Shown here: piece by piece, positions 43,678-51,994 of the stretch
How positions within the stretch are numbered: the first letter of the stretch is position 1
Layout: each line of letters opens with the position of its first letter
Assembly (NCBI RefSeq): GCF_029626155.1
Contig: NZ_JARUBL010000001.1
Span: 186,001 to 250,000, forward strand
DNA: 64,000 bases
Source: Solwaraspora sp. WMMD1047
GTDB lineage: Bacteria; Actinomycetota; Actinomycetes; Mycobacteriales; Micromonosporaceae
Reading direction: 5' to 3'
Notes under the pieces: generated by a model
The model's database searches: none
Told to the model about the DNA's origin: nothing
Seen by the model: the letters and a program-made list of their open reading frames with translations, nothing else
Position numbers and translations under genes: made by a program

Positions 43678-45222
43678 GTGGACTCTCCGGCGACGGTGCT
43701 GGTGGTCGACGACAGCGCGACCAAGCGGTACCTGCTTGTCAACTGGTTGACCCGGGCCGGCTTCGAGGTGATCGAGGCGGAGACCGGCACCGAGGCGCTG
43801 GCCCGGGTCGCCGACACCAGGATCGACCTGGTCGTCCTCGATGTCCGGCTGCCCGACATCAACGGCTTCGAGGTCTGCGAACGGATCAAGTCCGACCCGG
43901 TCCACTCCGCCCTGCCGGTCATCCACGTCTCGGCGCACGCCGTCGACGTCCGGGATCGCACCCAGGGGCTGGCCCGAGGCGCGGACGCCTACCTCGCCGA
44001 GCCGATCGAACCCGAGGAGCTGGTCGCCACCACCCAGGCGGTGCTGCGCTACTACCGGGCCCGGCTGCGGGCCGAGCTGCTCGCCGAGCGGCTGGCCCGG
44101 CTCGCCGACACCACCCTCGCGGTCAACTCGGCCCCGAACTTCGGCCAGATGCTGGAGTTGGCCGCGGCCGGCGCGTCGAAGATCTTCCGTACCCCGGCGG
44201 CGGTGGTCGCCGAGACCTTCGACGGCGACTGCCTCGCCGGGATCTCCGCCGGCCCCGACGCCACCCCCGCGGTCCAGGAGTGGATCGTCGACGACACCGG
44301 CGTGCCGGTGGGCTCGACGTTGCGCGAGGAGCGGCCGGCGGGCTGGGCGCTCGTCGACTGGCCGGCCGAGGAGGAGCGCCTGACGGTCGCGGCGGCCCGG
44401 CTGCGACCGGACCGTGCTCCGCTCTACGTGGTGGTGCCGGCCAGCGTGCAGACGCCGGGCTCGCCGGTGCTGGTGCAGTTGGCGCAGGCGGTGGCTGCCG
44501 CGATCGAGGCGCAGCGGTCGTTCGACGAGGAGCACCGGATCGCGGTCACCCTGCAGCGCAGCCTGCTGCCGCAGCGGATTCCGCAGATCGTCGGCCTGGA
44601 CCTGGCGGTGCGGTACGAACCGGCCAGCGCGCAGAGCGAGGTGGGCGGCGACTTCTACGAGCTGGTGATGCTCGACGGCCACCTGCTGGTGGCGATCGGT
44701 GACGTGGCCGGGCACTCGCTGCACGCCGCCACGGTGATGGCCGAGATCCGGCACACCGTGCGGGCGTACGCGGTCGAGGGCCACCAGCCGGGCGCCGTGC
44801 TGGAACGGGTGGACCTGCTGATGCGTACGCTGCTCCCCGGTGAGCTGGCGACCGTCTGTGTGGCGCTGCTGCACCCGCCGACCGGGCGGATCCGGATGGC
44901 CAGCGCCGGCCACCTGCCGCCACTGATCGTGCAGGACGGCAAGGTGGAGCTGATCGAGCACCGGGCCCCGCTGCTCGGCGTGAAGGCCGCCCGGCCGCCG
45001 GACCGGGAGTTCGTGCTGCCGCCCGGGGCGACACTCGTGCTCTACACCGACGGCCTGATCGAGCGGCGGGACGCCGACATCGACGAGGGCCTGCGCGCGC
45101 TGACCGGCTGCGCGGCGACGGTCGACGACGACCTGGACCGGTTCTGCGAGCGGTTGGTGGTCGAGCTCGCCCCACCGGAGATCCAGGACGACGTGGCCGT
45201 CCTCGCCCTCCGCCGCCGCTGA
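43678..45222 (+). CDS. Response regulator with SpoIIE-type phosphatase output
   Basis: 514 residues from a GTG two bases after the kinase stop. Residues about 5-120 are a receiver (VLVVDDSATKRYLLVNWL, phosphoacceptor Asp55 in VVLDVRLPD). A GAF-like middle (about 140-290) precedes the PP2C domain (VTLQRSLLPQRIPQIVGLDL, SEVGGDFYELVML, AIGDVAGHSLHAATVM, LVLYTDGLIERRDADIDEGL, DDVAVLALRR). This is the RsbU/RssB-like plan: phosphorylation would switch on dephosphorylation of an anti-sigma antagonist, such as the STAS protein at 38968. Confidence 0.95.
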   Translation: MDSPATVLVVDDSATKRYLLVNWLTRAGFEVIEAETGTEALARVADTRIDLVVLDVRLPDINGFEVCERIKSDPVHSALPVIHVSAHAVDVRDRTQGLARGADAYLAEPIEPEELVATTQAVLRYYRARLRAELLAERLARLADTTLAVNSAPNFGQMLELAAAGASKIFRTPAAVVAETFDGDCLAGISAGPDATPAVQEWIVDDTGVPVGSTLREERPAGWALVDWPAEEERLTVAAARLRPDRAPLYVVVPASVQTPGSPVLVQLAQAVAAAIEAQRSFDEEHRIAVTLQRSLLPQRIPQIVGLDLAVRYEPASAQSEVGGDFYELVMLDGHLLVAIGDVAGHSLHAATVMAEIRHTVRAYAVEGHQPGAVLERVDLLMRTLLPGELATVCVALLHPPTGRIRMASAGHLPPLIVQDGKVELIEHRAPLLGVKAARPPDREFVLPPGATLVLYTDGLIERRDADIDEGLRALTGCAATVDDDLDRFCERLVVELAPPEIQDDVAVLALRRR

Positions 45223-45252
45223 CCGATCCGATTTCGACTCACCGGTGGAGAC

Positions 45253-45281
45253 TTGACCGCAGCTATTCTCTTGATGAATAG
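45253..45281 (+). promoter_or_regulatory. Promoter and PadR-type operator for a leaderless transcript
   Basis: TTGACC (45253-45258) and GAATAG (45276-45281) are 17 bases apart and read as -35 and -10 elements. Transcription would start around 45288-45290, right at the GTG of the PadR gene (45290), which has no ribosome-binding site. CTATTC (45263-45268) and GAATAG (45276-45281) form an inverted repeat across the promoter, a probable autorepression site. Confidence 0.7.
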
Positions 45282-45289
45282 TTGCTCGG

Positions 45290-45826
45290 GTGTCCACCGC
45301 CAACATCCTGTTGGGCCTGCTCGCCACCGGCCCGCAACACGGCTACCAGCTCAAACGCGCGCACGACGAGCGCCTGCCCCGGGCCAAGCCGGTCCCGTTC
45401 GGCCAGGTCTACGCCACCCTGGGCCGGCTGGAGCGGGACGGGCTGGTCGAGCCGACCGGCCGCGACCGGGACGGCGGACCGGACCGCACCTGGTACGCCG
45501 TCACCGACCGCGGCCGACAGGCGTTGGACGGTTGGCTCGGCAGCGTGGAGCCGCCAGTGCCGTACGTGACGAGCGCGCTCTTCGCGAAGGTGGTCGTCGC
45601 CCTGCTGGTCGCCGACGAGCAGCTGGCCCGCGACTACCTGATCGCCCAGCGGCGGGCGCACACCGAGCGGCTGCGCGAGCTGACCGCCGTGAAGACCGAT
45701 CCGGCGGCGAGCCTCGGCGAGGTCGTCGCCGCCGACTTCGCCATCGGCCATCTCGACGCGGACCTGCGGTGGTTGCAGACCACCCTGGACCGGGTCGCCG
45801 ACTGGCACCGGGAGGTGCACTCATGA
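45290..45826 (+). CDS. PadR-family transcriptional regulator
   Basis: 178 residues. The winged helix is typical: ILLGLLATGPQHGYQLKRAH, PVPFGQVYATLGRLERDGLV and WYAVTDRGRQALDGWL, followed by an Arg/Leu-rich helical dimerisation domain. The start is likely leaderless. The gene overlaps the ABC ATPase gene by ATGA, so regulator and transporter share one operon. This type often responds to the drug or peptide that the transporter handles. Confidence 0.95.
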   Translation: MSTANILLGLLATGPQHGYQLKRAHDERLPRAKPVPFGQVYATLGRLERDGLVEPTGRDRDGGPDRTWYAVTDRGRQALDGWLGSVEPPVPYVTSALFAKVVVALLVADEQLARDYLIAQRRAHTERLRELTAVKTDPAASLGEVVAADFAIGHLDADLRWLQTTLDRVADWHREVHS

Positions 45827-46524
45827 CCCTGTTGACGGCCCGCGCACTGGTCAAGTCGTACGGTCACACGCCCGCGCTGCGCGGCGTGACGCTCGACGTG
45901 CCGGAGGGCGAGATCCTCGCCGTCACCGGCCCGAGCGGCTGCGGCAAGTCCACCCTGCTGCACTGCCTGGCCGGCATCGTGCGTCCCGACGCCGGCGAGG
46001 TGCACTACGCCGGGCACCGGATCGACACCTGGTCCGAGTCGGCCCGGTCCCGGCTGCGCCGGGGCGACTTCGGGGTGCTGTTCCAGTTCGGCCAGCTGGT
46101 CGCCGAGCTGACCGCGGCGGAGAACGTCGCGCTGCCGCTGCTACTCGCCGGCACGGGGCGGCGAGCAGCGCGGACGGCGGCGCTCTCCTGGCTGGACCGG
46201 CTCGGGGTGGCCGACCAGGCGGACAACCGACCGGGGGAGATGTCCGGCGGCCAGCAGCAGCGCTGCGCGGTCGCCCGGGCACTGATCACCGAACCCCGGG
46301 TGCTCTTCGCCGACGAGCCGACCGGGGCGCTGGACACCCTCACCGGTGAGCAGGTCCTCGGCCACCTGGTGCGGATCGCCCGCGAGCAGCGGACCACCGT
46401 CATCCTGGTCACCCACGAGGCGCGGGTGGCCGGCTACGCCGACCGCGAGGTGCTGCTCCGGGACGGCACGGTCGACCCGACCGGGCTCGGCCTCGGCGCG
46501 CCCGTGGCGGGCCGCGTCCAATGA
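45823..46524 (+). CDS. ABC transporter ATP-binding protein (LolD/MacB type)
   Basis: 233 residues. Walker A VTGPSGCGKSTLLHCLAG, Q-loop LFQFGQLVAELTAAENV, signature MSGGQQQRCAVARAL and Walker B VLFADEPTGALD are complete, with the switch His in LVTHEARVAGYAD. The group pairs with FtsX-like permeases, here the next gene, to power extrusion or lipid/peptide handling rather than classical import. Confidence 0.97.
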   Translation: MTLLTARALVKSYGHTPALRGVTLDVPEGEILAVTGPSGCGKSTLLHCLAGIVRPDAGEVHYAGHRIDTWSESARSRLRRGDFGVLFQFGQLVAELTAAENVALPLLLAGTGRRAARTAALSWLDRLGVADQADNRPGEMSGGQQQRCAVARALITEPRVLFADEPTGALDTLTGEQVLGHLVRIAREQRTTVILVTHEARVAGYADREVLLRDGTVDPTGLGLGAPVAGRVQ

Positions 46525-48083
46525 AGATCACCACCCTGGTACGGCTGGCGCTGGCCGGCACCCGGACCGACACCCTGCGGGTGCTGCTCACCGGGTTCAG
46601 TGCCGCCCTGGCCGCCCTGGTACTGCTGGCCGCGTTCACCGTGCTCGCCATCCCGACCCCGCCGCTCGATCCGGAGAACTGGACCGCCAACCACTCGACG
46701 CACTACACCTTCAACCTGCTGATCGAACCAGGTTTGCGGCCCGGACTGGCGATCACGCTGCTGCTGTTCAGCATCCCGGTGCTCGCCCTGGCCGGACAGT
46801 GTGCCCGGCTGGGCGCCCCGGCCCGGGACCGCCGGCTGGCCGCGATCCGGCTGGCCGGCGCCACCCCCGGCCAGGCGGTCGCCGTCGCCGCTACCGAGAC
46901 CGGGCTGGCCAGCCTGCTCGGCGCGGCGGCCGGTCTCGGTGCCTATCTACTCGGCCGGCAGCTGCTGCACCGTCCAACCGCGGACGGTCGGCTCCCGCTG
47001 CCGACCGACGTCCTGCCGGCGCCGCCGGTGCTGGTCGCGGTGGTCCTCGGGCTGCCGCTGGTGGCAGGACTCGCCGCCGCGCTCCTACTGCGCCGGGTCG
47101 CGCTGACCCCGGCCGGCGTGGTCCGCCGGGTGCGGCGTACGGGTTCGCCGGGCTGGTGGCCGGGGCTGCTGATCGCCATCGGCCTGGGCACCTTCGCCGG
47201 CCTGGAGCCGGCCCTGCGCTGGCTCGGCGAACGCGGTGCGTCGGTCCCCGGCGCGTTGCTGGCGCTCATCCTGCTGGTCGGTGGCCTGGTGGCGATGATC
47301 GGGGTGGTGCTCGGGACCGGCTGGATCTCGTACACCGCCGGCCGGATCCTGCACCGGTACGCCCGCCGGCCGGCGACCCTGCTGGCCGCCCGGCGGCTCA
47401 CCGACGATCCGTGGTCAGGCAGCAGGGTCTTCGCGGCGCTGCTGGCCTGCGTGGTCTTCGGGGCGGGTGCGATCGCCGCCCGGGCTCATTTCGTCACGAG
47501 CAACCGGGCGGATGCGCAGCGGCAACGGATGTCCGAGATCGCCGACGGGGTCGCGCCGGGGACCTACGCGTGGTCGAATCCGTTCTACCTGCAGACGATC
47601 GACCTGATCGACGTCGCGGTGCTGGTGGCCCTGGTGATCGCCGCCGGTGGTCTGGTGGTGATGCTCGCCGAGCAGATCGTCTCCCGGCGCTGGACGTACG
47701 CCTCGCTGGTGGCCACCGGGGTGCCGCGCGGCGTCATCGGCCGGGCCATCCTCTGGCAGGCGGTGACCCCGATGCTGCCGGCGATCCTGGTCGCCCTCGC
47801 GGTCGGCAGCGCGCTGTCCCGGGGCTACCTCGGCGACGTGCAGAGCGGGGGCGGGTCGACGGAGTTCTGCGACGCGGACGCGGCGGTCTGCGCCGATCCG
47901 GTCGCCCGGCAGCCGTACCTGCGGATCGTCGAGGACCCGGTGGTCTGGCACGCTGTCGACCTGGCGATCGGCCGGCTGGCGGTCTTCGGCGCCGGTGCGT
48001 TCGGCGCGGTGCTGGTCACGGTCGCGATCGGCCTGCTCTTCCTGCGGCCGAGCACGGCGGTGGAGGAACTGCGGGTCGCCTGA
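46521..48083 (+). CDS. FtsX-like ABC permease
   Basis: 520 residues, ATGA overlap with the ATPase gene. Roughly nine or ten membrane helices are arranged as two FtsX-type halves: an N-terminal helix followed by an outside loop (about 45-72), then LAAIRLAGATPGQAVAVAAT, and in the second half YASLVATGVPRGVIGRAILW. These short motifs are the coupling helices that contact the ATPase. A loop with paired Cys (FCDADAAVCADP) faces outside. The substrate is unknown; control by PadR suggests antimicrobial or toxic compound export. Confidence 0.93.
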   Translation: MKITTLVRLALAGTRTDTLRVLLTGFSAALAALVLLAAFTVLAIPTPPLDPENWTANHSTHYTFNLLIEPGLRPGLAITLLLFSIPVLALAGQCARLGAPARDRRLAAIRLAGATPGQAVAVAATETGLASLLGAAAGLGAYLLGRQLLHRPTADGRLPLPTDVLPAPPVLVAVVLGLPLVAGLAAALLLRRVALTPAGVVRRVRRTGSPGWWPGLLIAIGLGTFAGLEPALRWLGERGASVPGALLALILLVGGLVAMIGVVLGTGWISYTAGRILHRYARRPATLLAARRLTDDPWSGSRVFAALLACVVFGAGAIAARAHFVTSNRADAQRQRMSEIADGVAPGTYAWSNPFYLQTIDLIDVAVLVALVIAAGGLVVMLAEQIVSRRWTYASLVATGVPRGVIGRAILWQAVTPMLPAILVALAVGSALSRGYLGDVQSGGGSTEFCDADAAVCADPVARQPYLRIVEDPVVWHAVDLAIGRLAVFGAGAFGAVLVTVAIGLLFLRPSTAVEELRVA

Positions 48084-48109
48084 CGGCGGCGGAGCCTGCC
48101 CGGTCGGGC

Positions 48110-49057
48110 TCAGTCGGTGCGGACCAGGACGCCGCGCGAGCCGGCGGTGGCGTGCAGCCGCAGCCGGACGATCCGGGAGTCCCGGGGGATGTCGTAGACC
48201 ACCGCCCCGGCCTGGTCGGTGCCCGGCCCGATCTCGTCGAGCGCTCCGGGCTGGTCGGCGTTGGCCAGCATGCTGGCGGTGCTGTCCGCGCCGTACGCCT
48301 CGCCGCCCGGTCCGTAGGCCCGCTGCAGGCCGTCGGTGAACGAGCCTGGGGCGCTGCCGAGGTTACGCACGGTCAACTCGGCCACGCAGAACTGCCCCAG
48401 CGCAGCCTGGTTGACGAACGGATCGCCCACGCTGTCGTAGCCGCACTCGACCTGGTGCACCCGGAACTCCAGGTCGCCGTCGCGGGCCGGCTGGTTCAGT
48501 CCGACGGTCCGATCGGTCCGGTCGCGGATCTCGCGGTAGATGTCCTCGCCCCAGGTCAGGGCGACGATCGCCGTCGCGACGCAGCAGCAGGAGAGGAGCA
48601 TCGCCGCGAGGCCGAGGATCAGCCAAAGCCGGCGGTTCGGCAGGCCGGCCCGGGGCTCCTCGGCCGGCTGCCGACCTGGGTCGCCGGCCGGCTGGTCGGC
48701 CAGCCAGGGCGGGAACGGCGGCCAGTGCGGGGGCGAGCCCGTCGGGGCGCCCTCGTACGGTGCCGGTCCCGCGGCGGCGCCGCCGTACGAGGTGGGATCG
48801 GCCGCGGCGCCGCCGAGCGGGGGTGCGGTGACCGGCGTCTCCGGAGTCGACCAGGCCGGCGGCGGGGTCTGCGGCGTGGACCAGACCGGCGGTTCGGGTG
48901 GCGGCTCGGGCGGCGGTTCGTCGATCGAGTGGCCGGCGGCCGGGTCGGCCGTCGGCTCCTGGCTCGGTCCGACCGGCGGCGGCGGGTCCACCGACCAGTC
49001 CCACGGCTGTGCGTGGGGCTGCTCTGGACCACTCTCGGCCCGGTCGGGCGTGGTCAT
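48110..49057 (-). CDS. Membrane protein with Pro-rich N-terminus and DUF4352 domain
   Basis: 315 residues. The first about 140 are Pro/Gly/Ala-rich and disordered (inside). A helix, LWLILGLAAMLLSCCCVATA (about 144-163), spans the membrane. The outer part (RDGDLEFRVHQVECG, VNQAALGQFCVAELTVRNLG, GADSTASMLAN, then VYDIPRDSRIVRLRLHATAG) matches the DUF4352 immunoglobulin-like fold. Such proteins are common in actinomycetes, with no firm role beyond the envelope. Confidence 0.85.
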   Translation of the reverse strand: MTTPDRAESGPEQPHAQPWDWSVDPPPPVGPSQEPTADPAAGHSIDEPPPEPPPEPPVWSTPQTPPPAWSTPETPVTAPPLGGAAADPTSYGGAAAGPAPYEGAPTGSPPHWPPFPPWLADQPAGDPGRQPAEEPRAGLPNRRLWLILGLAAMLLSCCCVATAIVALTWGEDIYREIRDRTDRTVGLNQPARDGDLEFRVHQVECGYDSVGDPFVNQAALGQFCVAELTVRNLGSAPGSFTDGLQRAYGPGGEAYGADSTASMLANADQPGALDEIGPGTDQAGAVVYDIPRDSRIVRLRLHATAGSRGVLVRTD

Positions 49058-49188
49058 CGTGGCCCCCGAATGCTGTCGTTACTCAGGCGAATACTACTTT
49101 TTGTGGCCTTTGTCCGGGTGAAGATGGCCGACAAGCATCGCCACCCCCACTGGCCGGTGCCGGGCGGCGCGGGCGGCAGGATGATCGG

Positions 49189-50136
49189 ATGGATCTGGTA
49201 CACCTCGACGACGTCCGGGCGGCGGCGGCCGACCTCGCCGGCCGGATCGTCCGGACCCCGCTGCTGCCCTGCCCCTGGGACGACGAGTTGCTGCTCAAAC
49301 CGGAGAGCCTGCAGCCGGTCGGCTCGTTCAAGCTGCGCGGCGCGACGCACGCCATCGCCCGGCTCGACCCGGATCGCCGGGCCCTCGGCGTGGTCACCCA
49401 CTCGTCCGGCAACCACGGCCAGGCGCTCGCCTACGCGGCCCGGCAGGCCGGAGTGCCGTGCACGGTGGTGATCCCGGCCGGCGCGCCCGAGATCAAAATC
49501 GATCAGGTCCGGGCGTACGGCGCCGAGGTGCTGATCGTCCCGCCGGCCGAGCGGCTGCCGGCCGCCGAACGGATCGTCGCCGAGCGCGGCCGCACGCTCA
49601 TCCCACCCTTCGACGACCGCCGGATCATCGCGGGTCAGGGCACCGTCGGGCTGGAGATCGCCGAGGACCTGCCCGACGTCGAGGTGGTGCTGGTGCCGGT
49701 CGGGGGTGGCGGACTCGCCTCCGGAGTCGCGACCGCGGTCAAGGCGCTGCGGCCGGGCACCGCCGTCTACGGGGTCGAGCCCGAGTACGCCGCCGACGCC
49801 CGCGAGTCGCTCACCACCGGCGAGCTGGTGGCCTGGGGGGTCGACCGGACCTACCGGACCAGCGCCGACGGGCTGCGGACCAACCTGTCCGCGCTCACCT
49901 TCGCCCACCTGCGGGAGCGGCTGGACGGCATCGTCACCGTGACCGAGGAGCAGATCGTCGCAGCGATGGCCCGGCTGGTGCGGCGTACCCGATTGGTCGT
50001 AGAGCCGAGCGGCGCCGTGGCCACCGCCGCCCGCATCTTCCGCGCGCCCGACCTACCCACGGGTCGGACGGTCGCGGTGGTCACCGGCGGGAACGTCGAC
50101 CCAGCCGTCCTGGCCACTGCCGCCACCGACGGCTGA
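49189..50136 (+). CDS. PLP-dependent threonine/serine dehydratase
   Basis: 315 residues from the ATG at 49189. The PLP lysine is Lys48 in PVGSFKLRGA, the phosphate loop is VVPVGGGGLASGV, and the substrate loop is THSSGNHGQALAY. The family (fold type II) deaminates threonine or serine to an oxo acid, and some members are serine racemases. There is no C-terminal ACT regulatory domain, so it is the catabolic or racemase-like short form. It is divergent from the DUF4352 gene. Confidence 0.93.
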   Translation: MDLVHLDDVRAAAADLAGRIVRTPLLPCPWDDELLLKPESLQPVGSFKLRGATHAIARLDPDRRALGVVTHSSGNHGQALAYAARQAGVPCTVVIPAGAPEIKIDQVRAYGAEVLIVPPAERLPAAERIVAERGRTLIPPFDDRRIIAGQGTVGLEIAEDLPDVEVVLVPVGGGGLASGVATAVKALRPGTAVYGVEPEYAADARESLTTGELVAWGVDRTYRTSADGLRTNLSALTFAHLRERLDGIVTVTEEQIVAAMARLVRRTRLVVEPSGAVATAARIFRAPDLPTGRTVAVVTGGNVDPAVLATAATDG

Positions 50137-50154
50137 ATCAGTGGCGACCAGCCG

Positions 50155-50361
50155 TTACCCGGTGGCCTTTCCGTCCTTGATGGACGCGGTGAAGGCCACC
50201 CAGGCTGCGGGGCTGAAGGTCAGCACCGGACCCGAAGGCTCCTTGCTGTCTCGTACGGGCACCAGCCCGGGAAGGTTCCGGGCGACCTCGACGCACTGGC
50301 TGTTGGCGTCACTGCGGGTGCTCTTGCGCCATTCGGCGTCGGAGAGGTCCATCGCCGGCAT
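50155..50361 (-). CDS. DUF397 protein (second pair)
   Basis: 68 residues, or 65 from the ATG at 50352. WRKSTRSDANSQCVEVARN, VRDSKEPSGPVLTFSPAAW and FTASIKDG are the DUF397 pattern. Its regulator gene ends 13 bases upstream. It is convergent with the dehydratase gene, with 18 bases between the stops. Confidence 0.93.
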   Translation of the reverse strand: MPAMDLSDAEWRKSTRSDANSQCVEVARNLPGLVPVRDSKEPSGPVLTFSPAAWVAFTASIKDGKATG

Positions 50362-50374
50362 CCTTCCCTCGGGT

Positions 50375-51229
50375 CTACCCCAGGTCCCTGGCGATGGCAG
50401 CGATCAGGTCGCGGGACTTGCTCGCGCTGAGCGCCGCCGCGTGCAGGTGGGTGTATGTCAGCGTAACCCGCCGCATGTCGTCCTCGCGTTCGAGATAGGC
50501 GTCACCGGCCTGACTTACGACATAGGCGACGGGACTGTGGACGTCCTCGGGGAACTCCAGGATCGAGAACGAGCCGATCGCGCCGGGATGCCAACCTTCA
50601 CCGAACGGGACGACCTGTAGCTCGATGTTCGGCCGCTTGCTCAGGTCGATCAGGTGGCGGAGTTGGGCGCGCATGACCTCTGCGCCGCCGGTGCGCCGAT
50701 GTAGCACGCCCTCGTCGACGATGCCCCAGAACTTCAGCGGCGGGTCCTCGGTCAGGCATGCCTGCCGCGCCATCCGCAGTTCTACCCGCCGGCGGACTTC
50801 GTCCTCCTGACCGGGCCATGCGGCGCTGGTGATCGCGTGGGCGTACTCCTCGGTCTGAAGCAGTCCGGGCACGACCGCCAGCTCGAAGTTCTTCACCTCG
50901 ACGGCGGCGCCTTCCAGTCCGACGTACATGCTGTAGTTGCTGGGCAGTTGGCCGTACTTGGCCCACCAGCCCCGCTGCTTGCCCTGCTGTTGCAGGTCGA
51001 AGATGGTGAGGCGACGCTGCTCGTCGGTGATCCCATAGCGGTCGAGCATGACGATGAGATCGCCACGATTGATGCCGACGTCGCCGGCCTCAAGTTTGTA
51101 GATCTTCGACTCGCTGCAGGCGAGGACCTCGGCGATCTCGATCTGGGTGATCCTCGCTGCCTCGCGGGCGGCCTTGATCTGCCTGCCGAGTTGCCATCGG
51201 GCGATGGTCGGACCGCTTGCTCTGGGCAC
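50375..51229 (-). CDS. XRE-family regulator with DUF5753 domain (second pair)
   Basis: 284 residues from a GTG at 51229 with AAGGGA 7 bases upstream, which favours it over the longer frame to 51289. The helix-turn-helix is at about 10-65 (LGRQIKAAREAARITQIEIA, CSESKIYKLEAGDVGINRGD). DUF5753 follows (ELAVVPGLLQTEEYAHAITS, IELQVVPFGEGWHPGAIGSF). It is WhiJ-like and encoded with the DUF397 gene just downstream. Confidence 0.93.
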   Translation of the reverse strand: MPRASGPTIARWQLGRQIKAAREAARITQIEIAEVLACSESKIYKLEAGDVGINRGDLIVMLDRYGITDEQRRLTIFDLQQQGKQRGWWAKYGQLPSNYSMYVGLEGAAVEVKNFELAVVPGLLQTEEYAHAITSAAWPGQEDEVRRRVELRMARQACLTEDPPLKFWGIVDEGVLHRRTGGAEVMRAQLRHLIDLSKRPNIELQVVPFGEGWHPGAIGSFSILEFPEDVHSPVAYVVSQAGDAYLEREDDMRRVTLTYTHLHAAALSASKSRDLIAAIARDLG

Positions 51230-51512
51230 GTCAGATCCCTTCTCCAGCCAGTAGATGCGCAGTCTTCCTTTCTTGACTGAGGCGGGCAAGCCGCCGCACC
51301 AAGACCATCGAACTTACTGGAAGAAACTTACACTGAACTCTTGAGCCCGGAAGAGTGTCGTGCCACTCTGTACTCGTCCGATGCCGCTGGGTGGATCCGA
51401 GATCCCTGGCGGTAGCGGTGCAAGACCCGGCGGGGAGCGGCTGCTCGGTCAGGTGTCAGCTCGCCGCTTCCCGCCGGGGCAGGGTTGCCCGTACCTCGCG
51501 AAGGGATTGCTC

Positions 51513-51653
51513 ATGGCGTCGCTTGGTGCCCTGCTCGGCGTGGCCCTGCTGGGCTTCGCGGCTGGGCTGTTCAGCTTCCGGGTCAAGTCCCCACGGTGTC
51601 CAAGGTGCGGCGAAAACACCGCTCCACCCACCGACTGGCAGCGTCCCGCGTGA
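51513..51653 (+). CDS. Very small membrane protein with a CxxC tail
   Basis: 46 residues from an ATG at 51513 with AAGGGA 6 bases upstream. A hydrophobic helix at about 4-22 (GALLGVALLGFAAGLF) is followed by SPRCPRCGENTAPPTDWQRP, a zinc-ribbon-like CPRCG. Only one CxxC is present, so zinc binding would need a dimer. It is short but has good coding signals; function unknown. Confidence 0.6.
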   Translation: MASLGALLGVALLGFAAGLFSFRVKSPRCPRCGENTAPPTDWQRPA

Positions 51654-51739
51654 CCGCCCCCCGGCCGACCTCGGGGCGGGTCAATTGTGATCAGCGGGGA
51701 CCGCAGTCTGTGTCCTGGGAGCCGACACAGGGAGGCTCG

Positions 51740-51907
51740 GTGAGCCTGTTGGACGAGCTGACCGTTCAGGTGCGCTTCTACCAGGCCATGCACGAGCTGG
51801 CGATATTGGCTTGGAGCAAGGGTTTGACGGTCGAGGCGCTGTTGACGCTGGCAGAGCTGGTCGACCCACTGGCGGAGGCGGCCACCGTGCCGTGCGGCGG
51901 CGAGTGA
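51740..51907 (+). CDS. Small helical hypothetical protein
   Basis: 55 residues from a GTG at 51740 with GGGAGG just upstream (short spacing). The sequence LLDELTVQVRFYQAMHELAI, LAWSKGLTVEALLTLAELVD is amphipathic and helical with a short tail. It follows the 46-residue gene by 86 bases, perhaps co-transcribed. No family is recognised. Confidence 0.5.
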   Translation: MSLLDELTVQVRFYQAMHELAILAWSKGLTVEALLTLAELVDPLAEAATVPCGGE

Positions 51908-51994
51908 CGGTTGCGTCGAGATGGTGGCTGGGACAACGCCTCGCCCGTGGAGTGACGACTTGCCCGTCGCCACACCACGGACGGTTCAGGTTGG

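Noticed and set aside
46346-49471. Plus-strand open frame of 1041 codons across the permease and DUF4352 genes
   Set aside because: It is out of frame with the permease and antisense to the DUF4352 gene, with Arg/Gly/Ala low-complexity sequence.
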